The notes under the pieces: generated by a model
Seen by the model: the letters and a program-made list of their open reading frames with translations, nothing else
Databases searched by the model: none
What the model was told of the DNA's origin: nothing
Translations under genes and position numbers: made by a program
Shown: positions 28,082-34,942 of the stretch, in pieces
Layout: every line of letters starts with the position of its first letter
How positions within the stretch are numbered: position 1 is the first letter of the stretch
Assembly: GCF_000829375.1 (NCBI RefSeq)
Contig: NZ_AP014624.1
Span: 5,394,001 to 5,458,000, forward strand
Reading direction: 5' to 3'
DNA: 64,000 bases
Origin: Chryseobacterium sp. StRB126
Lineage (GTDB): Bacteria > Bacteroidota > Bacteroidia > Flavobacteriales > Weeksellaceae

Positions 28082-29070
28082 TTTCTGTTTTCTCCCGATA
28101 AGAATTTTTCAACAAATAATTTTGCTTCAGTGCTTGGATTAGAAACCATCTCTGAAGCATTTTTTTTGTGCCACTGATAGGCTTCTTCTACCGCATTACT
28201 TTTTTTCATTAAGGATAAAATATATTCCTGAACCCAATATTCAAAGCGTTTTTCTGCCTGTTGGGTACGAATTTCATCAAAACGTCCGGTTTTCTTTTTC
28301 AAATCAATAAACTCTGAGATTTTGTCATAGATTTCCTGAAGCCCTTCATTGTGTAAAGCAGAACCTAATAATACTGGGATTTTCCATCCTTTTTCTTTTG
28401 GAGGAATAAAATCTAATGCTCTTTTTAATTCTTGTCTTGTATTTTTGGCCTTCTGAAGATTATCCTGATCTACTTTGTTAATAAAAACAATGTCCACCAT
28501 TTCCATAATTCCGCGTTTTATTCCCTGCAGTTCATCACCACCACCAATAATTTTAAGGAATAGAAAAACGTCCGTAATATCTGACACTAAAACCTCTGAT
28601 TGCCCTACTCCAACAGTTTCAATTAAAATATAATCATAACCGGCAGCTTCACAGATCATCATAGTTTCAAAGGTTGTATTGGCTACTCCTCCTAAAAAAC
28701 CTGAACTTGGTGAAGGTCGTATGAACGCATTCTCTTCTTTTGCAAGCTCTTCCATACGGGTTTTATCTCCCAGAATACTTCCTTTATTGATTGAAGAACT
28801 GGGATCAATAGCAAGAACAGCAACCTTTTTTCCCTGAGCAATTGCCAATCTACCGAAACTTTCAATAAAAGTAGATTTTCCGGCACCTGGTACTCCAGTT
28901 ACTCCTACTCTTATGGAGTTTCCTGTGAAAGGCATAATTCTTTTCAGAAGGTCCTCTGCCTGTACTCTATGCTCCGCTTTTTTACTTTCAACTAAAGTAA
29001 TAGCTTTTGCAATCAGACGTTTATTCCCTGACTGTATTCCCTCAATAAGTTCTTCTGTAGAAAATTTCAT
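28078..29070 (-). CDS. meaB: Methylmalonyl-CoA mutase-associated GTPase
   Basis: A 330-residue G3E-family GTPase that protects and reloads methylmalonyl-CoA mutase. The P-loop GVPGAGKST lies at about 52-60, the switch region LIETVGVGQSEV at about 145-156, and the guanine specificity motif NKVDQ at about 193-197. A C-terminal dimerisation arm is present (RTQQAEKRFEYWVQEYI). ATG at 29070 is preferred to the upstream extension. The mutase itself is encoded about 9 kb away in this window, not adjacent as in many genomes. Confidence 0.93.
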   Translation of the reverse strand: MKFSTEELIEGIQSGNKRLIAKAITLVESKKAEHRVQAEDLLKRIMPFTGNSIRVGVTGVPGAGKSTFIESFGRLAIAQGKKVAVLAIDPSSSINKGSILGDKTRMEELAKEENAFIRPSPSSGFLGGVANTTFETMMICEAAGYDYILIETVGVGQSEVLVSDITDVFLFLKIIGGGDELQGIKRGIMEMVDIVFINKVDQDNLQKAKNTRQELKRALDFIPPKEKGWKIPVLLGSALHNEGLQEIYDKISEFIDLKKKTGRFDEIRTQQAEKRFEYWVQEYILSLMKKSNAVEEAYQWHKKNASEMVSNPSTEAKLFVEKFLSGENRN

Positions 29071-29238
29071 TGATTCAAAATTAACAATTAAAAAGCGAAT
29101 GGTCAAGAGTTCATACTCAAAGACTGAATAAAAGAATGATAATAAAAATTTTCACATTGCATTATTGGCATTGCATTAATTTTTATTTCTTCTAAATTAA
29201 AACTACAACACGCAGTATCAAGAGGTTTCGGAATTTAT

Positions 29239-29246
29239 TACATTTG
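29239..29246 (+). promoter_or_regulatory. Putative promoter -7 box for the cytochrome c pair
   Basis: TACATTTG matches TAnnTTTG, 21 bases before the first cytochrome ATG. No TTG at the expected -33 distance. Confidence 0.4.
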
Positions 29247-29267
29247 TTATAGATCAAAATAAGAAAC

Positions 29268-29561
29268 ATGAAAAAAATCATTGCTGCGGCATCATTCACT
29301 GCGATTCTATTAGTTTCCTGTACTCCTAAAGCTTCAACTTCTGCGACTAGTGCTGGAACTTCAACTTCTACAGCTGAGGAGATTGCCCAGGGAAAAACTA
29401 TTTTTGAAAACTCTTGTGGAAAGTGCCATAAACTGCCTGACCCTGCGTCACATAATTCTGTACAATGGGTAGGAATTATGAATGCCATGGCTCCTAAGGC
29501 TAAGCTAACGGATGAACAGCACAAATGGGTTTATGATTATATTGTTTCTGCGAAAAAGTAA
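29268..29561 (+). CDS. Small cytochrome c lipoprotein (first tandem copy)
   Basis: A 97-residue c-type cytochrome with signal peptide and lipobox (LLVSC, Cys about 18), a Ser/Thr/Ala-rich linker, the heme motif CGKCH (about 51-55) and a likely axial Met in NAMAPKAKL. It is membrane-tethered and probably shuttles electrons in the periplasm. A close paralogue follows 24 bp downstream. The linker is longer here than in the second copy. Confidence 0.88.
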   Translation: MKKIIAAASFTAILLVSCTPKASTSATSAGTSTSTAEEIAQGKTIFENSCGKCHKLPDPASHNSVQWVGIMNAMAPKAKLTDEQHKWVYDYIVSAKK

Positions 29562-29585
29562 TTCACCCAACAAAATAATAAAGGT

Positions 29586-29873
29586 ATGAAAAAGTTAATC
29601 TTAAGTGGTATTGCAGCATCAGCATTCCTGGTATCCTGCGGACCAAAAAGTACGGCTGTAACAGGCCCTAAGTATACCTCATCTGAGCAGTTGGCTCAAG
29701 GAAAAACCATTTTTGAGAATTCCTGTGCAAAATGCCATAAGCTGCCTGAACCTACCAAACACGACAATCAGGGCTGGATCAATACTTTAAGCAGAATGGC
29801 CCCTAAAGCCAAACTTAGTGATGATCAGCATCAAATGGTTTATGACTATCTGATCTCTGTCAATAAAAAATAA
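29586..29873 (+). CDS. Small cytochrome c lipoprotein (second tandem copy)
   Basis: A 95-residue paralogue of the preceding gene: lipobox FLVSC (Cys about 19), heme motif CAKCH (about 49-53), candidate axial Met in SRMAPKAKL. Shared blocks (AQGKTIFENSC, KCHKLP, MAPKAKL, VYDYL) show a tandem duplication. Its stop codon lies within the terminator stem that ends the pair. Confidence 0.88.
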   Translation: MKKLILSGIAASAFLVSCGPKSTAVTGPKYTSSEQLAQGKTIFENSCAKCHKLPEPTKHDNQGWINTLSRMAPKAKLSDDQHQMVYDYLISVNKK

Positions 29874-29898
29874 GCTTTCAAATGAAAGCTTATTTTTT
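29865..29898 (+). terminator. Terminator after the cytochrome c pair
   Basis: A near-perfect palindrome, AAAAAATAAGCTTTCA (29865-29880) pairing with 29883-29898, ends in a T run. The second cytochrome stop codon is inside the 5' arm. Confidence 0.88.
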
Positions 29899-29938
29899 CT
29901 ATAATATCATATTCTTATCAGACATTCAAACGCTGCGA

Positions 29939-30385
29939 TCAGCTTTTATCTAACCATACGGAATCTCTCTCCAAAGGGAAAGCCAATATCCGAAATGTAG
30001 AAGTGTTTCCATGGTTACTGAAACGGGTAATTATATTTTCCAATTCGGAAACTTTTTTAGCTACCAGATGAACAATAAGGCAAAAATCGCCTGTAGATTT
30101 CATCACCTTCAGAATACCGTTTATATTCTCAATTTCTTTTAAGAACGGGGGAATATCACAATATGGAATATCGATTCCTATAATAACATTTTCATTAAAC
30201 CCAAGCTGCTCATAATCCAGATTTACAGTAAATGATTTTATTACCCGAGCTTCTTCCATTTTTCTAATTCTTTCAGCTACCGCCGGTGCTGTAAGTCCTA
30301 TTATGCGTCCAATATCGGTATTGGACAGACGGGAGTTTTTCTGCAGTTCATTCAAAATAGCATAATGTAATGAGTCTAATTGCAT
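29939..30385 (-). CDS. Lrp/AsnC family transcriptional regulator
   Basis: A 148-residue regulator. The N-terminal winged HTH spans about 5-60 (LDSLHYAILNELQKNSRLSNTDIGRIIGLTAPAVAERIRKMEE). The C-terminal RAM effector domain spans about 65-145 and includes the KSTGDFCLIVHLVAK segment. Lrp/AsnC proteins respond to amino acids. It is divergent from an EamA exporter gene with a 96-bp gap containing a perfect inverted repeat, the classic layout for a regulator controlling an amino-acid exporter. Confidence 0.93.
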   Translation of the reverse strand: MQLDSLHYAILNELQKNSRLSNTDIGRIIGLTAPAVAERIRKMEEARVIKSFTVNLDYEQLGFNENVIIGIDIPYCDIPPFLKEIENINGILKVMKSTGDFCLIVHLVAKKVSELENIITRFSNHGNTSTFRILAFPLERDSVWLDKS

Positions 30386-30436
30386 AATTATTTAGAAATG
30401 AAAGTTTTTTGATTAAAATCTTTAGTTACAAAAGTA

Positions 30437-30453
30437 ATTTGTTTTCAACAAAT
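30437..30453. promoter_or_regulatory. Inverted repeat in the Lrp / EamA intergenic region
   Basis: ATTTGTT-TTC-AACAAAT is a perfect 7-bp inverted repeat with a 3-base spacer, centred in the 96-bp gap between the divergent genes. A minus-strand TACTTTTG box (TAnnTTTG) overlaps its edge. Likely operator for the Lrp-type regulator. Confidence 0.55.
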
Positions 30454-30481
30454 ATAGAGATTTGCAACACAAAAAAAACAT

Positions 30482-31363
30482 ATGATGAAATCGAATATCA
30501 ATATACTTTTGGCATTTTTAGCCGTTATGAGTCTTGCTACCGGCGGAATTTTTGTAAAGCTGAGCAGCCTGTCTCCTATCAATACTGCTTTGTACAGAAT
30601 TCTGTTTTCCCTAATCTTTTTATTTCCTTTTGTTTATAAAAAAATACAAACTATTGACAGAAAATCCTGGATCATTATTTTGTTCAGTGGAGTATTTCTT
30701 GCTATAGACCTTATTCTTTGGAACACCTCCTTTCAGTTCACCTCTGTAGCGAATGCCAACCTTTTTGTAAATTTGGTCCCTTTTACTACAGTTCCTTTAT
30801 CTTATTTTCTTTTTAAAGAAAAGCCTGGGAGAAATTTTCTGACAGGTCTGAGTATATCTGTTATAGGGATCGTTGTTTTGATGTGGGGAAAATTTAGTCT
30901 TTCCGGTGGCGGTAGTGGTTATAAAGGGGATCTGCTCGCCTTTCTGGCCTCAGTTTTTTATGGATTGTTCTTATTAAGTGTTTACAAGGTAAGATTAAAA
31001 GTGGATGCGGCTTCCATTATGTTTATTAGCGGGCTTGGTTCAATTCCTGTGTTGTTTCTTACAGCAGGAATGTTTGAAGGAATTATGTATCCTCAGACCT
31101 TTAGAGAAGTAGGAATATTGCTTGGTCTTGCTTTATGTTCTCAAATATTAGGACAGGGATTACTGAGCTATTGTCTTGGAAAAATAAGTATTCTGCTTTC
31201 TTCTGTTATTATTCTGAGCCAGCCTGTCTTCGCTGCAATTTATGCATACTTCCTGTTTTCAGAAACATTAACTATTAAAGAAATATTAGGCATCATCATA
31301 ATATTAGCCGGAGTATACCGAGCCAAACAAATACCCGCCAAGCCTGTATCTTCCTACGAATAA
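30482..31363 (+). CDS. EamA/DMT family transporter
   Basis: A 293-residue drug/metabolite transporter with ten hydrophobic helices in two EamA repeats (about 8-135 and 150-283). The conserved ATGGIFVKLSSLSPINTALYRILFSLIFLFP start and a C-terminal SQPVFAAIYAYFLFSETL are visible. Members export amino acids or metabolites. The divergent Lrp regulator supports an amino-acid exporter; the substrate is not determinable. Followed by a strong terminator. Confidence 0.9.
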   Translation: MMKSNINILLAFLAVMSLATGGIFVKLSSLSPINTALYRILFSLIFLFPFVYKKIQTIDRKSWIIILFSGVFLAIDLILWNTSFQFTSVANANLFVNLVPFTTVPLSYFLFKEKPGRNFLTGLSISVIGIVVLMWGKFSLSGGGSGYKGDLLAFLASVFYGLFLLSVYKVRLKVDAASIMFISGLGSIPVLFLTAGMFEGIMYPQTFREVGILLGLALCSQILGQGLLSYCLGKISILLSSVIILSQPVFAAIYAYFLFSETLTIKEILGIIIILAGVYRAKQIPAKPVSSYE

Positions 31364-31409
31364 CTGCATTTATTTTAAAAAAACACAATTTTATATATTC
31401 AAAACCATT

Positions 31410-31441
31410 AAAAAGAGAGACCTTCAAAGATCTCTCTTTTT
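31410..31441 (+). terminator. Terminator after the EamA gene
   Basis: AAAAAGAGAGA (31410-31420) pairs with TCTCTCTTTTT (31431-31441); further T residues follow. Confidence 0.88.
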
Positions 31442-31482
31442 TAAGTTACCATCACTTTTTAGTTTGTAAATGTCTTTTACAA

Positions 31483-31557
31483 CTATCTAACAATAAGCTT
31501 CTCGACCTGAGTTTTATCTCCCTGTTGGATATGCACTATAGATCTTATTGGGTATAT
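31483..31557 (-). pseudogene. Remnant of a T9SS type A C-terminal sorting signal
   Basis: Directly after the TGA of the TPR gene, and in the same frame, the minus strand reads 24 codons and a TAG. The end is IVHIQQGDKTQVEKLIVR, a textbook end of a T9SS type A sorting domain (compare the T9SS proteins elsewhere in this window). It has no start or upstream cargo domain, so it appears to be the decayed 3' end of a lost T9SS substrate gene joined to the TPR gene by deletion. Expression as a TPR extension would need TGA read-through. Confidence 0.65.
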
Positions 31558-32073
31558 TCAATGTGATTCCTCCGTTTTTTTCCTTAGCCTTGTTTTAGGC
31601 ATTTTGTTCTGAAGAAGTTTCTCTCTATCTTCCAAAACGTCAAGTGAACTTCTGCAAAAACTAAATTTTTTTGCCTCTTTAAGCTGTTCCATAGCTTGTT
31701 TATATTCTCCTTTTCTTTCCAGTAAAAGTGATTTACCATTCAGAATTTCTGCTTTATCTATTCCTTTCATTTTTAGAGCATATTCAATGAGTTTTTCTGC
31801 TTCTTCATAGTCTTCATTGCTCAGCAGACATTCAATATAATATTTAGGCGTATTTACATTTCCAATATTGAACTGCATTGCTTCTTCAAAATATTTTTTC
31901 CCTGTTTCATAGTCTCTTAATACTTCTGAGTATACTCTTCCCATCAGACACAGGCTATCTGCATCTTCCGGTTCGTAGGAAAGAGCATAGTTCAGGGCGT
32001 CCAGACACTCGGACATATTGTAAGGAAAGTAGTCCAAGGCTTCAAAATAGTATTTATTTTTAGTTAAGGTCAT
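31558..32073 (-). CDS. Tetratricopeptide repeat protein of the RtcB-PrfH operon
   Basis: A 171-residue protein of about four TPR-like helix pairs (ALNYALSYEPEDADSLCLMGRVYSE; GKKYFEEAMQFN; AEKLIEYALKMKGIDKAEILNGKSLLLERKGEYKQAMEQLKEAKK) and a basic C-terminal tail. It has no signal peptide, so it should be cytoplasmic. Its start overlaps the end of prfH by 14 bases, indicating translational coupling. The role in RNA repair is unknown; a scaffold or adaptor is the simplest guess. Its stop is followed in frame by a T9SS tail remnant. Confidence 0.8.
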   Translation of the reverse strand: MTLTKNKYYFEALDYFPYNMSECLDALNYALSYEPEDADSLCLMGRVYSEVLRDYETGKKYFEEAMQFNIGNVNTPKYYIECLLSNEDYEEAEKLIEYALKMKGIDKAEILNGKSLLLERKGEYKQAMEQLKEAKKFSFCRSSLDVLEDREKLLQNKMPKTRLRKKTEESH

Positions 32074-32758
32074 TGCTGTAACTTTTTAAATTCTGTTTAA
32101 GGACATTCCTTTGTTTTTTAAAGGATTTATCCTGATAGTTGCTTTTAAAATCTGTTCCGGAGAATGTACGGACCGGATTTCCACGTTCTACCTGAAGATG
32201 ATGATTCCAGGTTTCCTTCATTCTATTTTCCAATTGTTGAATATAGGTTCCCATTACTTTTTCTTTTAATCTGATAATGGATAACTTTTTATTGTTTAGT
32301 TGTGATCTTGTATCCTGTACAAATACGGATTCATTGGTAGGAATATGGGTAGCACGGACAGCCGTATTCACTTTATTGACATTCTGCCCACCACTTCCCT
32401 GACTTCTCGCGGTCTGAAACCTGATATCTTTTTCATTGAAATTAGCCATTTCCTGATTTTCCAATTCAAAAACACCAATGAACCATTTGCTTCTTTTATG
32501 CAGTTTTCTGAACGTACTTTTCCCTTCCCAGCAGATGGTTCCCAACCATGTTTCCAGAAATTCTCTGATGTTCTTTCCTTTTAAAAGCACGGTTACCGAC
32601 TTCAAAGTCATATTTACATCTCCGTTTTCGCGATGAATAATCTCGTAATCTATAGTATTATCTTTTAGTTCTTCCAGAAAGGTTTTTAATACCTTGGATA
32701 CTACCCATTGGCATTCTAAAGGTCCTCTTCCGGAAGTGATCTGTATTAATTTTTCCAT
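32060..32758 (-). CDS. prfH: Peptide chain release factor homologue PrfH
   Basis: A 232-residue class I release-factor-like protein. It has the peptidyl-tRNA hydrolysis motif GGQ at about 123-125 ([20 protein letters not shown]), but is much shorter than RF1/RF2 and lacks the usual codon-reading N-terminal part. The C-terminus is basic. PrfH genes are characteristically linked to rtcB; the pair is reported to rescue and repair ribosomes whose 16S rRNA decoding centre was cut by a ribotoxin. ATG at 32758 lies 2 bases after the nucleotidyltransferase stop; the upstream frame extension only re-reads that gene. Confidence 0.92.
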   Translation of the reverse strand: MEKLIQITSGRGPLECQWVVSKVLKTFLEELKDNTIDYEIIHRENGDVNMTLKSVTVLLKGKNIREFLETWLGTICWEGKSTFRKLHKRSKWFIGVFELENQEMANFNEKDIRFQTARSQGSGGQNVNKVNTAVRATHIPTNESVFVQDTRSQLNNKKLSIIRLKEKVMGTYIQQLENRMKETWNHHLQVERGNPVRTFSGTDFKSNYQDKSFKKQRNVLKQNLKSYSNDLN

Positions 32759-32760
32759 TG

Positions 32761-33306
32761 TTATTTTGGCATTTTGCTTAATAAGGGATGCCCAACAGGA
32801 TCTATTCCCTTTTGTAATAATTCTTTTGCAGCCATTACTGCCCAACATTTATCGCTGGAGTGAATATTCCTGTAGAATGAAAGTAAAAGATCAGGTTTCA
32901 CCACCGTGAATCCGTTGGCTTCGATCGTCTCAAGGTCATTTCTTTCAAAAAAATCGATGGTAATCCTGTGATATTTTTCGTTTTCTAATTCTACTGTTTT
33001 TTCATAGCGTCTGAAGTTTTCTTCACTCGGAAGATGGTCATAACGAGTCCAGACTTTCTGAAACCCTTCCTGTTGAAGAATAATGACAACTTCAGCTACG
33101 TTTTCCTTCTTTACAAAGACATCAATATCCTTATGGTCATGAGCATGCTTGTATTCTTGATGCCCTGTTTCAGACATAAAATGCCATGCCCATCCACCAG
33201 ATATAATGATTTTATCCTTTAGTTTTTCTAATATTTCAAGCCCTAACCGAATTCTGAATTCCGGCCAGAGTTCTCCATATCTTTTTATATTATGAGGTGC
33301 TCCCAT
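32761..33306 (-). CDS. LinA/ANT(2'')-like nucleotidyltransferase in the RtcB-PrfH operon
   Basis: A 181-residue nucleotidyltransferase-fold protein. It shows SGGWAWHF (GGW at about 37-39), then the catalytic pair HKDIDVFV (D60, D62) and a third acidic residue in ITIDFFE (about D118), the order seen in lincosamide and aminoglycoside nucleotidyltransferases. Placed between rtcB and prfH, it may act on RNA ends rather than antibiotics; that is inference. The frame extends to 33486, but that part is encoded by a repeat element. I therefore use the ATG at 33306; ATG at 33336 is an alternative. prfH starts 2 bases downstream. Confidence 0.8.
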   Translation of the reverse strand: MGAPHNIKRYGELWPEFRIRLGLEILEKLKDKIIISGGWAWHFMSETGHQEYKHAHDHKDIDVFVKKENVAEVVIILQQEGFQKVWTRYDHLPSEENFRRYEKTVELENEKYHRITIDFFERNDLETIEANGFTVVKPDLLLSFYRNIHSSDKCWAVMAAKELLQKGIDPVGHPLLSKMPK

Positions 33307-33353
33307 TTTTTGTTTTGTGTGGTTTTTATTTGTCATTACTACGCTGAATCTGC

Positions 33354-33429
33354 AATTTCTGACGAAGGAAGAATCTGTTTTTATACAGTGGGATTCTTCG
33401 CTTCGTTTTGAAACTGAATTCAGAATGAC
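33354..33429. repeat. REP-like palindromic element
   Basis: An imperfect stem-loop. The outer arms are TTCTGA (33357-33362) and TCAGAA (33420-33425). The inner arms are CGAAGGAAGAATC (33363-33375) and GATTCTTCGCTTCG (33392-33405), with CTGT/ACAG at the tip. This motif family (GAAGAATC flanked by CAGAATGAC) is a common intergenic repeat in Bacteroidota. It separates rtcB from the nucleotidyltransferase gene. Confidence 0.7.
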
Positions 33430-33535
33430 TGAATTTATGCCTAGCCCCGATTGCAGCAATTGTCTGAGCTCATTTTTCTTTTGCAAAAAGAAAAATAGCG
33501 AGTGCGGAAAGCGGGATTAAGCTCCTAATATTTAA
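33430..33535. repeat. Second intergenic repeat abutting the REP-like element
   Basis: On the minus strand the block begins AGGAGCTTAATCCCGC and ends GCAATCGGGGCTAGGCA. It contains a hairpin of CTATTTTTCTTTTTGC with GCAAAAGAAAAATGAG. I recall similar blocks as frequent intergenic repeats in Chryseobacterium. No gene is apparent; it adds to the 233-bp gap inside the otherwise tight operon. Confidence 0.5.
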
Positions 33536-33539
33536 CTGG

Positions 33540-34931
33540 CTATCTGTCCATTCTTACAATTCTTGGCTGGAATGTTCCCAGAATATCTACCAATTCACTT
33601 TGTGCATTCATGACTTCATGAATATCTTTATAGGCCATTGGTGCTTCTTCTGTATTTCCGCCCATTAGCGTAACATCTTTAAGCTTTAACTCTTTTTTGA
33701 TGTCATTCTGAGTGAAAAGACTTCTGCATTCTCCTCTTGAGTGTGCTCTGCCAGCTCCGTGCGAAGCTGAATTCAGTGAATCCGGATTTCCTTTTCCACG
33801 GACAATAAACCCTTTGGCTGTCATAGATCCCGGAATCATACCCAATTCATTTTCATTGGCTGGGGTAGCTCCTTTTCTGTGGACAATTACTTCTTTCCCG
33901 TTGTGAATTTCTTTCCATGCAAAGTTGTGATGGTTTTCGATTCGAGCTTTTACTCTTCCGCCTACTGCTTTCACCAATCTTCTGTGGATATCATCATGAC
34001 AGGCTGAAGCGTAATCTCCTGCAAGGTTCATTGCTGTCCAATATTCCAATCCAAGGTGAGTACTCAAGTCCAGCCACGCGAATTGCTGTGCTTCCTTAGG
34101 CAGCGGACATTGTTCTACTGCGACTCTTGAATAATATTGAGCAATCTCTGCTCCCAATCCTCTTGAGCCGCTGTGTGAAAGAATACCAAGGTATTTTCCT
34201 TTTGGTAATCCGATTTGTTCATCTTCTTCGGTAATTTCCACTTCTCCAAACTCCACAAAGTGATTTCCCCCACCTGAAGACCCCATCTGTTTGATGGCTT
34301 TTCCTTTTAATCTTCTTAGGATTGGAATTAAATCAAATGTATCTCTCTCGAAGATTTCGTGGTCTATTTGAGATTTGTGAGTCTCATACATCCCAAATTT
34401 TGTATGTTCGGCAAGGGCTTTTTCATATTTATCCCTTGCTCCGTTCAGATATGAAACGGGTGTATCCAAAATACTGAGGCTCATTCTACAACCGATATCC
34501 ATTCCTACTCCGTAAGGAATCACTGCATTTTCTACAGCTAAAACCCCTCCGATCGGAAGGCCATATCCGCTATGAGCATCAGGCATTAATGCGCCCTGAA
34601 CAGAAACCGGAAGTTTCAAAGCTGTGTACAGTTGATTTTTTGCTTCTTCTGAAATATTATTCCCGAAGATCTGAAAGTCTGCACGCTGTGAATTCAACAT
34701 CCTTTTTTCTGTTTTTTTGGACGACATTAAAGTTTCTGCAATCTGTCCGAAGGTTAAGTCTTTTTCGAATTGTTCCGGATGAATCAGAATTTCCTTTAAA
34801 AGAGATTTCACATAATGGATATTTTTGGTTGCAAAATTTCTCTTCATTACTTCCAAGGCTACATTTACACTTTGATTATTTGGATAGCCCAGTTTTAATA
34901 TATCTTTTCCTTTTAGTTTTAAATTTCCCAT
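33540..34931 (-). CDS. rtcB: RtcB family RNA ligase
   Basis: A 463-residue GTP- and Mn-dependent ligase joining RNA 2',3'-cyclic phosphate or 3'-phosphate ends to 5'-OH ends. Active-site residues can be read: Asp145 and Cys148 (GVGMDIGCRM), His224 (GGNHF), His253 (SHSGSRG), HH334-335, and the guanylylated His391 in SASHGAGRAHSR. Linkage to prfH marks it as the RtcB2/PrfH ribosome-repair type. Starts 11 bp after the basic hypothetical protein; no archease gene is seen nearby. Confidence 0.96.
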   Translation of the reverse strand: MGNLKLKGKDILKLGYPNNQSVNVALEVMKRNFATKNIHYVKSLLKEILIHPEQFEKDLTFGQIAETLMSSKKTEKRMLNSQRADFQIFGNNISEEAKNQLYTALKLPVSVQGALMPDAHSGYGLPIGGVLAVENAVIPYGVGMDIGCRMSLSILDTPVSYLNGARDKYEKALAEHTKFGMYETHKSQIDHEIFERDTFDLIPILRRLKGKAIKQMGSSGGGNHFVEFGEVEITEEDEQIGLPKGKYLGILSHSGSRGLGAEIAQYYSRVAVEQCPLPKEAQQFAWLDLSTHLGLEYWTAMNLAGDYASACHDDIHRRLVKAVGGRVKARIENHHNFAWKEIHNGKEVIVHRKGATPANENELGMIPGSMTAKGFIVRGKGNPDSLNSASHGAGRAHSRGECRSLFTQNDIKKELKLKDVTLMGGNTEEAPMAYKDIHEVMNAQSELVDILGTFQPRIVRMDR

Positions 34932-34942
34932 TGTTTTTGTTT

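Noticed and set aside
32761..33306. Acquired antibiotic-resistance gene
   Set aside because: The fold resembles drug nucleotidyltransferases, but the gene is embedded between rtcB and prfH with a 2-base junction and has no mobile element around it.
33307..33486. N-terminal extension of the nucleotidyltransferase reading frame
   Set aside because: The extra residues are encoded by the REP-like and second repeat elements; a family-like N-terminus begins at the ATG at 33306.
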